Positions 33,833-43,120 of a stretch of DNA of 59,815 bases are shown here, in pieces. The translations under genes and the position numbers were made by a program. Under the pieces are notes generated by a model. The model was given only the letters and a program-made list of their open reading frames with translations. It searched no databases and was not told the origin of the DNA. The first letter of the stretch is position 1, and each line of letters opens with the position of its first letter. Source of the stretch: an uncultured Eubacteriales bacterium (GTDB lineage: Bacteria > Bacillota > Clostridia > Christensenellales > Aristaeellaceae); contig CACWXY010000021.1 in NCBI GenBank assembly GCA_902764915.1, positions 1-59,815 of the forward strand, given 5' to 3'.

Positions 33833-36483
33833 TTCACTGCCTCACTCGGTTTCTCGGTATTCGGATTTGATTTTTCAATGGTTTCGGGAAGCGCGGCAGA
33901 CATGGATGGATCCCTGTCCGCTGCGGGACGCATTCCCTGCGTGCCTGCCGGCACAGCTGTCTTTCCTGCGTCTGTTCCGGAAGCTGCCGGCTTATTGTCG
34001 GCGGCAGGTTTTGCCTTCTCCGCACTCTCCGGAGCAGGCTTTGTTCCCGTCGACGCAGCAGTATTCTTACCGTCTGTTCCGGAAACTGCCGGCTTTTTGT
34101 CGGCGGCAGGTTTTGCCTTCTCCGCACTCTCCGGAGCAGGTCTTGTTCCCGTCGACGCAGCAGTATTCTTACCGTCTGTTCCGGAAACTGCCGGCTTTTT
34201 CTCTGCGGCTGCGGCCTTATCCGCTGCCGGCTGCACTGGCCGGGTTCCCGTCGCTGCGGGCGTTCTGTCCCCCGCTTTTCGCTTGGCGGCTTTCCGGCGG
34301 GCAGCATTGTCCTGCTTGGTGCTTCCGGCGTGCAGGAAACCGCGCTTGGGCATTTCTGTATCCGGGTATTCGATGCGCTCATGGAATACGCCGTTGAGTA
34401 CGGTACAGAACGCATCGCACATGCTGTCCACGTCATGGAGAGTCAGAGGGCAGTCATTGAGCTGCCCGTCATCCAGTTTTCCGCGGACAAGCTTTCCGAT
34501 AAACTCGCGGATGGCCTGGGGCGTCGGGTCATGCATGGTGCGGACAGCGGCCTCCACCGTGTCCGCTACCATGATAATCGCGGCCTCCTTGCTGGTGGGA
34601 CGTACGCCGTCATAGCGGAAATCCGCAATATCCACCGGGTTTCCGTTGGCCTGTTCCACTGCCTTATGATAGAAGAACATGACCGGTGTATCACCGTGGT
34701 GCTGGATAATGATGTCCTGGATTTCCGGCGGCAGATGGTATTTCTGTGCCAGAAGTACGCCGTCCCGGGTATGCGTGGTGACAATGGCCGCGGAGACATA
34801 GGGATCCTGGGCGTCCAGCGGATTAATGCCGGTCTGGTTCTCCTTGAAGTACTGGGGGCGCTTGAGCTTGCCTACATCATGGAAATAGGCACCGGTGCGG
34901 GCAAGCAGCGGGTTGGCGCCCACCTTTTCCGCGGCAGCCTCGGCCAGGTTGGCCACAATAATGGAATGATGATACGTGCCCGGCGCTTCCAGAAGCAGCT
35001 TGCGCATGAGCGGGTGGTTGGGGTTTCCGATTTCCAGCAGCTTGGAGGGCGTGGCCAGACGGAACAGGGATTCATACAGCGGCTGAAGCACAATCTCGAT
35101 CACAGCGCACAGCACGCCGCCGGCAAACGCATACAGCGCATTCCAGTACACGCCCTGCCACTGGGTGGAGGACAGAAGCGCGAGCATCATGACAATCAGG
35201 CTCTGCGTGAGCCCGACGGCGAGCCCGGTGGCCAGCATCATGACACGCTGGGCCTTGCCCTTGAGCACGCGAATGGCTACAGCAGACCCGCTCAGGCACA
35301 TGAGCACCATACAGAGCATTTCCGTCAGTGTGGAACTGCTGCCGCCGGCCGCAAGCCCGGGCAGCATGACAGACAGCGCTGCCATGACCGGCACCGCAGT
35401 CTCCCACCCCAGAAGCGCCATCAGCAGCATGGCAGCGAGCGATACCGGCACCAGATAGACATTCATGGTGCGCAGAAGCAGTGCGCACAGACCTACGGTA
35501 ATCACGAGAACACTCATCAGCACCAGTGTCTTGCGCAGGTCATGCAGAAGCTGCGGCGCCAGGATCTGCAGAAGAAACACGAGCACGATAACGCCCAGAA
35601 GAATCATGATGCCCGCGCCGATATATCCCGTCATGTCCACGGAATCGCTTTCCAGCATGCCCAGTGACTTGAGCATGGCTAACTGCGAGCGGGTGACGAC
35701 CTCGCCGTCGCGCAGGATATTCTGCCCGGTGAGATAGACCACCGGATCAATGGCTTCCATGGCCTTGCTCTTCGCCTTTTCCGTGGCCTCCTGGTCAATG
35801 ACCAGGTTGGGCTGGATACAGACGCGCAGTACGGTGGGCAGGATATTCTGCACAAGCGAGATATCCACGCGGTAGCCCACGATCTGCTGCACCGTGGTAA
35901 TGGCATCGCTGGTCTTGCCCTCGCGGATGCCGGTATTCAGCGCGTTTTCCACGGCGCGGGTGACGGTGGAGACCATGGTTTCAAAGTCTTCCGTCTGGGT
36001 ACGCAGAAGCGTGGTCGCCTGATACCGCCCGAGACTGAAATAGGTGACCAGTTTCTGGGCGTACTCGATCTCGTCATCGGTAAAGCTGGAGCGTGCCTCC
36101 TCCTCGGGGTTGACCAGGGTCTGTCCGTACTGCTGGACCTTGCTCAGTTCCCGGAATACCTCGCTGAGGTTCGTCATGACCTCATCGGATACGCCCTCGG
36201 CCAGATGATAGGTGGGCTCCACCGCACTGGCGGCCGCCTTCCGCTTTTCCTCGGTCCCGATCTCGTCCACCACATCCCTCGGCGCCGTAATCGTCTGGCG
36301 TGAGATGGAGCCTACGGTCAGGTTATAGCGCTTGGGTGCGCAGGCCAGGTAATAGATGGCAAAGAGCAGGAGTACGCTGATCAGTACAATCCCCGCACAG
36401 CGGGCGGAGGTTGTATGCATCCATGCGGAGAGGTGTCTTCGGGCTTCCGCGCCCGATTCCTCTCTCGACTGCAGATTATCCAT
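33829..36483 (-). CDS. pgpH: Cyclic-di-AMP phosphodiesterase PgpH (7TM-HD protein)
   Basis: 884 residues, longer than the ~710 usual because of its tail. Order: one N-terminal span (~30), an extracytoplasmic 7TMR-HDED region (~60-270), seven membrane spans (~280-480), and a cytoplasmic HD domain with HHSIIVANLAEA (~518), HDVGKLKRP (~550) and IIQHHGDTP (~608). It hydrolyses c-di-AMP and so tunes potassium and osmolyte balance. After the HD domain (~705) comes a ~175-residue Ala/Lys/Pro-rich tail with 34-residue repeats, not a normal part of PgpH. Confidence 0.95.
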   Translation of the reverse strand: MDNLQSREESGAEARRHLSAWMHTTSARCAGIVLISVLLLFAIYYLACAPKRYNLTVGSISRQTITAPRDVVDEIGTEEKRKAAASAVEPTYHLAEGVSDEVMTNLSEVFRELSKVQQYGQTLVNPEEEARSSFTDDEIEYAQKLVTYFSLGRYQATTLLRTQTEDFETMVSTVTRAVENALNTGIREGKTSDAITTVQQIVGYRVDISLVQNILPTVLRVCIQPNLVIDQEATEKAKSKAMEAIDPVVYLTGQNILRDGEVVTRSQLAMLKSLGMLESDSVDMTGYIGAGIMILLGVIVLVFLLQILAPQLLHDLRKTLVLMSVLVITVGLCALLLRTMNVYLVPVSLAAMLLMALLGWETAVPVMAALSVMLPGLAAGGSSSTLTEMLCMVLMCLSGSAVAIRVLKGKAQRVMMLATGLAVGLTQSLIVMMLALLSSTQWQGVYWNALYAFAGGVLCAVIEIVLQPLYESLFRLATPSKLLEIGNPNHPLMRKLLLEAPGTYHHSIIVANLAEAAAEKVGANPLLARTGAYFHDVGKLKRPQYFKENQTGINPLDAQDPYVSAAIVTTHTRDGVLLAQKYHLPPEIQDIIIQHHGDTPVMFFYHKAVEQANGNPVDIADFRYDGVRPTSKEAAIIMVADTVEAAVRTMHDPTPQAIREFIGKLVRGKLDDGQLNDCPLTLHDVDSMCDAFCTVLNGVFHERIEYPDTEMPKRGFLHAGSTKQDNAARRKAAKRKAGDRTPAATGTRPVQPAADKAAAAEKKPAVSGTDGKNTAASTGTRPAPESAEKAKPAADKKPAVSGTDGKNTAASTGTKPAPESAEKAKPAADNKPAASGTDAGKTAVPAGTQGMRPAADRDPSMSAALPETIEKSNPNTEKPSEAVK
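33980..34205. repeat. 102-bp tandem repeat in the 3' end of pgpH
   Basis: Units start at 33980 and 34082, with a partial third at 34184. The first two are nearly identical. They encode a 34-residue unit (KKPAVSGTDGKNTAASTGT plus PAPESAEKAKPAAD). Such arrays change copy number by slippage, so tail length may vary among strains. Confidence 0.9.
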
Positions 36484-37460
36484 TATCGCTTCTCCCCTCC
36501 CTGTGTATGATAGGCGTCATAGGCTTCCACAATCCGCTGCACCAACTCGTGACGCACCACATCCCGGCTGGTGAGCTCCACAATGGCAATGCCCTCCACG
36601 TCCCGCAGCACGCGGGTGGCTTCCTCCAGACCCGAAATGCGGTTTCCGGGAAGGTCGGTCTGGGTCATGTCACCTGTGACCACGGCACGGGAGTGAAAGC
36701 CCATGCGTGTGAGGAACATCTTCATCTGTTCGGAGGTGGTGTTCTGGGCTTCATCCAGAATAATGAATGCGTCCGAGAGCGTGCGCCCGCGCATGTAAGC
36801 CAGCGGGGCAACCTCTACCGTGCCGCGCTCCATCAGCTTCTGGTATGCATCCGCGCCCATGAAGTCGAACATGGCGTCATAGAGCGGACGCAGGTACGGG
36901 TCCACTTTCTGTGTCAGATCGCCGGGCAGAAAACCCAGCTTTTCACCGGCCTCCACCGCGGGACGCGTGAGGATAATGCGCTCTACCTCGTGGTTTTTCA
37001 GCGCCATTACGGCCATGGCCATGGCCAGGTATGTCTTTCCCGTGCCTGCGGGACCCACGGCAAACGTCAGATCATGGGAGCGGATCGCCTGTACATACAT
37101 CTGCTGGCCCAGGGTCTTTGCGCGCACCGGCTTTCCGCGATGTGTCACCGCCACAATGCTCTGAAAGATCTGATCGATATCGTCCGCACGCCCATCGCGC
37201 ACAAGGCTCAGCACATAGCGGATGCGCGGAGCATCCACGCTTTCGCCACGCGCAATCATCTGCAGGAGCTTTTCCATGGCGACCATGGCGATCTGGGTAT
37301 CCGCTTCCTCGCCCAGGATCTGCAGCTCTTCCGCGTGGGTGGTCACCCGCACATGGCATTCGCGCTCGATCAGCTGCAGATAGACATCATTCATTCCGAA
37401 CAGTGACATATACGCATCCATGGAATCCATGGTCAGCGGCATTTTCCGTGTGTGCTGCAA
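36483..37460 (-). CDS. phoH: PhoH-like ATPase
   Basis: About 325 residues from a TTG (37460) 7 bases after AAAAGGAGG; an ATG at 37490 would place the ribosome binding site inside the gene. An N-terminal KH-like part (~20-100) is followed by the PhoH domain with Walker A VGPAGTGKTYLAMAMA (~135), RPAVEAGEKLGFLPGDL, DEAQNTT (Walker B, ~230) and VVTGDMTQTDLP. It is linked to RNA metabolism and is regularly found next to ybeY. First gene of the leftward operon. Confidence 0.9.
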   Translation of the reverse strand: MQHTRKMPLTMDSMDAYMSLFGMNDVYLQLIERECHVRVTTHAEELQILGEEADTQIAMVAMEKLLQMIARGESVDAPRIRYVLSLVRDGRADDIDQIFQSIVAVTHRGKPVRAKTLGQQMYVQAIRSHDLTFAVGPAGTGKTYLAMAMAVMALKNHEVERIILTRPAVEAGEKLGFLPGDLTQKVDPYLRPLYDAMFDFMGADAYQKLMERGTVEVAPLAYMRGRTLSDAFIILDEAQNTTSEQMKMFLTRMGFHSRAVVTGDMTQTDLPGNRISGLEEATRVLRDVEGIAIVELTSRDVVRHELVQRIVEAYDAYHTQGGEKR

Positions 37461-37752
37461 ACTGCTTCCTCCTTTTCCGGTGCCCGACACCTCTTATCGG
37501 GACATATGACCGGATGCGGATACAGTGCCGAAAAAGGGCAGAAATCCGCAAACCTATCATAATGCTTTTTGCTTCTTTGTCAACAGATGCTCCCTTCTTC
37601 AGGTGGGATATGGGCTTGAAACAGACCTTTTCCGCCAATTCGATGAGCAGCAGATTATGTATTATTATATTACAATCACGGTAAAACGAATTGTTCAATA
37701 GATCGGCCTTCGCTGAGCCTGCCCTGACTTGGATGGCGTTTCTCGCACCCAC
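37461..37752. other. Divergent control region between phoH and the mreB-like gene
   Basis: An AT-rich stretch (37,640-37,690, with TATTATTATATTACAATC) probably carries the leftward phoH promoter, but -35 and -10 boxes cannot be assigned with confidence. The rightward promoter is at 37,753. Confidence 0.4.
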
Positions 37753-37781
37753 TTTACGATTTTTACTGCCCATGGTATACT
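37753..37781 (+). promoter_or_regulatory. Promoter of the mreB-like gene
   Basis: TTTACG, 17-base spacer, TATACT, ending 41 bp before the start codon. Confidence 0.6.
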
Positions 37782-37822
37782 GTTACGGTGTAAGATTTCA
37801 GATGAAGCGCGGAGGGAAAGGC

Positions 37823-38848
37823 ATGGCACAGGTCAATGACATTGGGATCGATCTGGGGACGTCTCAGGTGCTGATCTATAAAAAGGGACGCGGCATTGTA
37901 CTGCGCGAACCTGCCGTGGTCGCCGTGGACCGCGATAATAACAAGATCCTGGCTGTGGGCAGTGATGCCTATCGCCTGATCGGGCGTACGCCCGGCAACA
38001 TACAGGCGGTGCGTCCGCTGCGCAACGGCACCATTCTCGATTTTTCCCTGACACAGGCCATGCTGCACGGCTTTACGCGGCTGGCGATCGGAAGACATAT
38101 CCTGGCCCGCCCCCGGGCTGTGATCTCCGTGCCTACCGGCGTCAGTGAAACGGAAAAGCGCGCGATCATATCCATCATGTTTGACGCCGGGGTCCGCAAG
38201 ACCCAGCTGCTGGACCGTCCGATCGCCGCTGCACTGGGCATTGGGCTGCACTTCCAGGAAGCCTACGGCAACATGATCGTGGACATGGGCGCCGGCGCTA
38301 CCGATATCGCCGTACTCTCCATGGGCGATGTGGTGGTGGCCAGCTGTGTGCCGCTGGGCGGCGACGCCTTTGATGATGCAATCATCCGGTACCTGCGCAA
38401 GAAGCACAACCTGCTCGTCGGGGAGCGCACGGCTGAAAACATCAAGATTGATCTGGGCTCTGCCGTACAGCCCGCGGAACCCATTGAAATGGAGGTCACG
38501 GGACGGAACCTGGTCTCCGGGCTTCCCAAGTCCCAGATGATTTCCTCTCTGGAGATCTATGAAGCGCTGCATGATACGGTGGGCGATCTGATCGAAGCCC
38601 TGGAGGCTGTGATCGAGCGCACGCCGCCCCAGCTGACCTCTGACATATTTGAGGAAGGCATTGTACTCTCGGGAGGCGCTGCACAGCTGAGCGGTCTGGC
38701 GGATGCCATCTATCAGGTGCTGGATATTCCCTGCGGCGTGGCGGATGACCCGCAGACCAGTATTGTCATGGGCTGCGGACAGGCGCTGGAGGATACCGCC
38801 GCCATGCGTGAATACCTCTCCGACGGCCGGCATCACTGGTCGAGATAA
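37823..38848 (+). CDS. MreB-like actin homologue
   Basis: 341 residues from MAQVNDIGIDLGTSQVLIY, with GCGGAGGGAAAGGC upstream. Phosphate-1 (DIGIDLGTSQVLIYKKGRG), phosphate-2 (MIVDMGAGATDIAVLSMG, ~165) and the adenosine motif (GIVLSGGAAQLSGL, ~290) are all present. MreB filaments guide peptidoglycan synthases along the membrane. No mreC/mreD follows, as is also seen for mbl and mreBH copies, so this may be an extra paralogue. It shares an operon with a protein of unknown function. Confidence 0.85.
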   Translation: MAQVNDIGIDLGTSQVLIYKKGRGIVLREPAVVAVDRDNNKILAVGSDAYRLIGRTPGNIQAVRPLRNGTILDFSLTQAMLHGFTRLAIGRHILARPRAVISVPTGVSETEKRAIISIMFDAGVRKTQLLDRPIAAALGIGLHFQEAYGNMIVDMGAGATDIAVLSMGDVVVASCVPLGGDAFDDAIIRYLRKKHNLLVGERTAENIKIDLGSAVQPAEPIEMEVTGRNLVSGLPKSQMISSLEIYEALHDTVGDLIEALEAVIERTPPQLTSDIFEEGIVLSGGAAQLSGLADAIYQVLDIPCGVADDPQTSIVMGCGQALEDTAAMREYLSDGRHHWSR

Positions 38849-38869
38849 GACAGCAGGAGGGAGACAGGA

Positions 38870-40303
38870 ATGGAATCCGAAATCCGTCGTTTTCTCCAGG
38901 CATTTGCTGCCAGTCATGGAACCACCATACAGGGACTGTCCCGGACGCTGGAGTACAAGAGCAAGACGTCTCTTCTGCGTCTGATGGATGACAATGTACG
39001 CCCGCTGACACTGGAAGACTTTCATGAGCGCATGAAGCGTCAGTTCAATCTGACCGCGGAAGAGGAAAAAGCGCTGAACCGGGCCATTCATATCAAGCAG
39101 TACGGTGAGGAAAGCTATACCATACAGGAGCGGTTCTTTTCCCTGACAAGCCCGCAGGGATTGGTTCTGTCGGGCGCAGGCCTTATGGTGGAGCCCTGTG
39201 TCTTTTTCCCAGACAATATTTCATCCGAGCATGCGGTCCCTCTGGAGGATCTTTACCGGGACAGGACCGATATTACGGTTTCCATCTTTAACAGCAGTCA
39301 TGCGGACCTGGCCCGGACGATTCATGCGTTTCTGCGGCTTGGGGATGCGACAGTCAATCATTACATACACCTCTATCATCCGGACCTGGACTTTCTGATT
39401 ACACTGTCCACTGTTCTGCCTGTCATTTTCTACGAGCGGTACCATGTGTATGTGCAGCACGAGGAAAAGCGGGAGGACATGGCATACAGGATGTTTGCGC
39501 CGCACAGCAACACCGTAATGGTCTCCTCGACCCAGAGGGACGGGATCGTGACAGAGGACATCTTTTTTCTCGGCGACATGAACCGCCTGGTGTGGGTGTC
39601 CCACAGCCCCACATCACAGGCCGTTCCCCGGATTCTCAGCACGCAGAAGCAGTCCTATCATCCGCTGAAGCGCTCCTTTGATCAGCCTGTCAGCGACTAT
39701 GTGCTGTTCCTGCGCGCCTGTGCGGACCTGGAGAAACGGCGGAATTACTGGCTGCTGCGGCCGGACATTCACTATGCCTCGATGGAGCCGCATCTGATGT
39801 ACGATGCCATTGTGGACACGCCCATGATCAGCATGGAGAAGGTCGGGCCGAAGCTTCTCTCCCTGATGGAAGCGCGGCATGAGGCATTTCAGCAGGGGCC
39901 CTATCACAAGTTCCTCATTCACAAGTATTCCGCCTTTGAACGCTTCATGCAGACCGGGAAAACAATGGATCATCCCTGGATGATGCGGCCTTTTACCATG
40001 AAAGAGCGGCGCGAGATCATACAGCATCTCCTGGAAATCATACGCCAGTCGTCGACCGTACATTTCTTCTTCCTGCGGGATGAGTCCATATGCAGTGATA
40101 TGGAGATCGGAGACTATGACCGGCTGGGGCTTCTGCTGACACCGCCGCACACCGACTATTCACTGCACGATGGGTACAATGAGGTGCTGATCGAGAGCGA
40201 AAACCTGTCCACCCTCTTCCAGTCCTTTTACAGTGTACAGCTGCTGCGGCACTACTGCATGAGCGCCTCACAGAGCCGTGCACTGCTGGAAAAGCTGCTG
40301 TAA
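38870..40303 (+). CDS. Large HTH-containing protein of unknown function
   Basis: 477 residues; ATG with AGGAGGGAGACAGGA upstream, 21 bp after the mreB-like gene. Residues ~1-70 look like a helix-turn-helix of XRE type (SHGTTIQGLSRTLEYKSKTS). The remaining ~400 residues show alternating helices and strands with many aromatic residues, without a nucleotide-binding motif, membrane span or family I recognise. Pairing with an actin homologue suggests a regulator or partner in cell shape, but that is inference from position. Confidence 0.7.
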   Translation: MESEIRRFLQAFAASHGTTIQGLSRTLEYKSKTSLLRLMDDNVRPLTLEDFHERMKRQFNLTAEEEKALNRAIHIKQYGEESYTIQERFFSLTSPQGLVLSGAGLMVEPCVFFPDNISSEHAVPLEDLYRDRTDITVSIFNSSHADLARTIHAFLRLGDATVNHYIHLYHPDLDFLITLSTVLPVIFYERYHVYVQHEEKREDMAYRMFAPHSNTVMVSSTQRDGIVTEDIFFLGDMNRLVWVSHSPTSQAVPRILSTQKQSYHPLKRSFDQPVSDYVLFLRACADLEKRRNYWLLRPDIHYASMEPHLMYDAIVDTPMISMEKVGPKLLSLMEARHEAFQQGPYHKFLIHKYSAFERFMQTGKTMDHPWMMRPFTMKERREIIQHLLEIIRQSSTVHFFFLRDESICSDMEIGDYDRLGLLLTPPHTDYSLHDGYNEVLIESENLSTLFQSFYSVQLLRHYCMSASQSRALLEKLL

Positions 40304-40315
40304 ATGAATCTGCTC

Positions 40316-40349
40316 GGGAAGCTGACCCATGGTCCGGCTTCCCTTTTTT
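40316..40349 (+). terminator. Terminator ending the mreB-like operon
   Basis: GGGAAGC, 14-base loop, GCTTCCC, then TTTTTT, 13 bp after the stop codon at 40303. Confidence 0.75.
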
Positions 40350-40389
40350 CTGCGCGGGCCTTGCGCCGCGGGGGGCTTTGCCTTACGCA

Positions 40390-40418
40390 TTGACAGGCCG
40401 CATGCTTTTTGCCATAAT
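40390..40418 (+). promoter_or_regulatory. Promoter of the DUF512-der-plsY-lepA-hemW operon
   Basis: Consensus TTGACA, 17-base spacer, CATAAT, ending 62 bp before the first start codon. Confidence 0.7.
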
Positions 40419-40479
40419 CCATTTGTGAAATTTTGCCCATATGACGGGCTTTGGATCCGTGGAGTGAAAGGAGGGGCCT

Positions 40480-41793
40480 ATGGCAACCGAGATTACGCAT
40501 GTACAGCCCGGCTCCATTGCAGAACGGCTCTCCCTGGTCCCCGGAGACAGGCTCAAGAGCATTGCGGGTGAGCCGGTCATTGACCAGATCGATTATCAGG
40601 CGCTGACGGCCCGTGCCCGCTTTACCATGGAAGTGATTGCGCCTGACGGAACGGAGCGGGAGGTTCTGGTCCGCAAGAAGGACTGGGAACCGCTGGGACT
40701 GACACTGGATCAGACCATTGTATCCGCGCCGCGGCCCTGTGCGAACCGATGCATCTTCTGCTTTATTGACCAGATGCCGCCGGGCATGCGCAGAACGCTC
40801 TATGTCAAGGATGACGACTGGCGGCTGAGCCTGATGATGGGCAATTTCATTACCATGACCAATATTACGGAGAAAGAGTTTGACCGGATCCTGCGCCGGC
40901 GTGTTTCGCCTCTGTACATCTCCGTGCATACCACGGATCCTGCCCTGCGATGCCGGATGATGGGAAACCCGCATGCCGGGAATGTGATGGAACGTCTGCA
41001 GCGGCTGAAGGATGCCGGGCTGCGCTTCCACTGCCAGATCGTGCTCTGTCCCGGATGGAATGACGGGGACGCGCTGCGGCGTACGCTGCAGGACCTTGCC
41101 TCGCTTTATCCCGCCGCGTGCTCGGTGGCCCTGGTACCGGTAGGGCTTACGAAATACCGGGAGGGGCTGCCTGTGATCCGGCCCTATGACAGGGAAAGCG
41201 CGGCGCGGCTGGTGGATGAAGCGCATGCCATGCAGGAAGCGTATTTCCGGCAGCTGTCCACACGGTTCGTGTTTCCCTCGGACGAGTTTTACTGTCTGTC
41301 CGGGCGTCCGCTGCCGGAGGACGAGGCATATGAGGATTATCCGCAGATCGAAAACGGCGTGGGCATGCTACGCATGTTTGAAACGGATCTCGCCTTTGCG
41401 GCCATGGATGAACCGGTCGCACAGACGCCGGAGCGGCAGCTGGTGATCGGCTGCGGCACAAGCATTGCAGGGATCATGCAGGGATGGTGTGATCGCTATG
41501 CCCCCCGCGGCACACATGTGCGGGTCAAGCCCATCATCAATCATTTCTTTGGAGAAAGCGTTACCGTCACCGGGCTTCTGACCGGCGGAGATCTTCTTGC
41601 ACAGCTGAAGGATGAAGTCTGTGACGCATTTCTCATCTGCCGCAATACCATACGCAATGAGGGCGATCTCTTTCTGGATGACATGCCCGTAGAAGAACTT
41701 CGGCGTGCGCTCCCCGCTCCGCTCAGGATTGTCGAGAACACAGGGGAAGCCTTCTGGCACGCGATCAGTGGATGGGAGGAACATCATGGCTAA
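40480..41793 (+). CDS. DUF512 radical SAM protein with PDZ domain
   Basis: 437 residues; ATG with AAAGGAGGGGCCT upstream. An N-terminal PDZ-like domain (ITHVQPGSIAERLSLVPGD, ~1-70), then a radical SAM cluster CANRCIFCFIDQMP (CxxxCxxC, ~90), then the DUF512 C-terminal half (VGMLRMFETDL onward; IGCGTSIAGIM). The family is conserved in anaerobic Firmicutes next to der and plsY. Its reaction is not established; the cluster implies SAM cleavage. Confidence 0.85.
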   Translation: MATEITHVQPGSIAERLSLVPGDRLKSIAGEPVIDQIDYQALTARARFTMEVIAPDGTEREVLVRKKDWEPLGLTLDQTIVSAPRPCANRCIFCFIDQMPPGMRRTLYVKDDDWRLSLMMGNFITMTNITEKEFDRILRRRVSPLYISVHTTDPALRCRMMGNPHAGNVMERLQRLKDAGLRFHCQIVLCPGWNDGDALRRTLQDLASLYPAACSVALVPVGLTKYREGLPVIRPYDRESAARLVDEAHAMQEAYFRQLSTRFVFPSDEFYCLSGRPLPEDEAYEDYPQIENGVGMLRMFETDLAFAAMDEPVAQTPERQLVIGCGTSIAGIMQGWCDRYAPRGTHVRVKPIINHFFGESVTVTGLLTGGDLLAQLKDEVCDAFLICRNTIRNEGDLFLDDMPVEELRRALPAPLRIVENTGEAFWHAISGWEEHHG

Positions 41794-43120
41794 ACCGCTT
41801 GTAGCGATTATCGGACGGCCCAATGTGGGCAAGTCCACTTTCTTTAACCGGCTCGCCGGACGCCGCATTTCCATTGTGGAGGACACGCCCGGGGTCACCC
41901 GCGACCGGATCTATGCGGACGTGGAGTGGCAGACGCACAGCTTCACACTCATTGATACCGGCGGCATTGATCTGCACAGTGACGATATCTTTCTGTCCCA
42001 GATGCGGGAACAGGCACAGATCGCCATGGATACCGCGGATGTCATCTGCCTGTTTGTCGACGGAAAGCAGGGGCTGACCGACGATGACCGGGAGGTGGCG
42101 GACTTACTGCGCAAGACGAAAAAACCGGTGATACTGTGCGTCAATAAAATCGATGATATTTCCCAGCAGGATGCCATGTATGAGTTCTATGAGCTCGCCC
42201 TGGGCGATCCCTTTCCGCTCAGCGCCACCAACATGATGGGCCTGGGGGATATTCTGGAGGAGATCTGCCGGCATTTTCCGAAAGAAGAGGAAAACAGTAC
42301 CGGCGATGAACAGCATGTCCTGCAGCTGGCCGTTGTCGGACGTCCGAACGTGGGCAAGTCCTCGCTTGTGAACCGGCTCCTGGGGCAGACGCGGACCATG
42401 GTATCGGACATTGCGGGCACCACGCGGGATGCCATTGATACCCTGCTCACTTCCCAGGACGGAACAATGTACAATATTATCGATACCGCCGGTATCCGGC
42501 GTAAGGCACAGATCGAGGATGCGAGCCTGGAGCGGTATTCCGTACTGCGCTCCATTGCCGCCATACAGCGGTGCGATGTCGCACTGCTGCTCATTGATGC
42601 CAGGGACGGCGTGACGGAGCAGGACACCAAGATTGCCGGCATCATTCACGATGAGGGCAAGGCGGTTGTGGTGGTGGTCAATAAATGGGATGCTGTGGAA
42701 AAGGACACGAATACCATGGAGCGCGTGCGCAAGGAAGTCCTGGACAAGCTTAAGTTCATGGACTATGCGCCGGTTCTCTTTCTCTCCGCGCTCACGGGTC
42801 AGCGCACGCATACGGTGCTGGACAGTGTGGACCAGGTCTATGCCCAGTCCTGCAAGCGCATTCCCACAGGCATTCTCAATGACATACTTGCCGACGCAAC
42901 CACAGACCTGCAGCCCCCGGCCACCAACGGACGCCGGCTGAAGATCTATTATGTCACGCAGCAGAGTACCTGCCCGCCCACGTTCATATTCTTTGTCAAT
43001 GACGAAAAACTGCTGCATTTTTCCTATCAGCGCTATCTGGAAAACTATTTCCGCAAGTCGTTCGATTTTACCGGAACCCCTGTCCGGTTTATCATTCGTC
43101 AGAGAAAGAAGGAATCCTAA
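41786..43120 (+). CDS. der: GTPase Der (EngA)
   Basis: 444 residues from MAKPLVAIIGRPNVGKST, overlapping the previous gene by 8 bases. Two G domains in tandem: GRPNVGKST (~9), DTGGI and NKID (~120), then GRPNVGKSS (~185), DTAGI (~232) and NKWD (~297), followed by a KH-like C-terminal domain ending in RFIIRQRKKES. Essential for 50S subunit assembly. Confidence 0.95.
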   Translation: MAKPLVAIIGRPNVGKSTFFNRLAGRRISIVEDTPGVTRDRIYADVEWQTHSFTLIDTGGIDLHSDDIFLSQMREQAQIAMDTADVICLFVDGKQGLTDDDREVADLLRKTKKPVILCVNKIDDISQQDAMYEFYELALGDPFPLSATNMMGLGDILEEICRHFPKEEENSTGDEQHVLQLAVVGRPNVGKSSLVNRLLGQTRTMVSDIAGTTRDAIDTLLTSQDGTMYNIIDTAGIRRKAQIEDASLERYSVLRSIAAIQRCDVALLLIDARDGVTEQDTKIAGIIHDEGKAVVVVVNKWDAVEKDTNTMERVRKEVLDKLKFMDYAPVLFLSALTGQRTHTVLDSVDQVYAQSCKRIPTGILNDILADATTDLQPPATNGRRLKIYYVTQQSTCPPTFIFFVNDEKLLHFSYQRYLENYFRKSFDFTGTPVRFIIRQRKKES

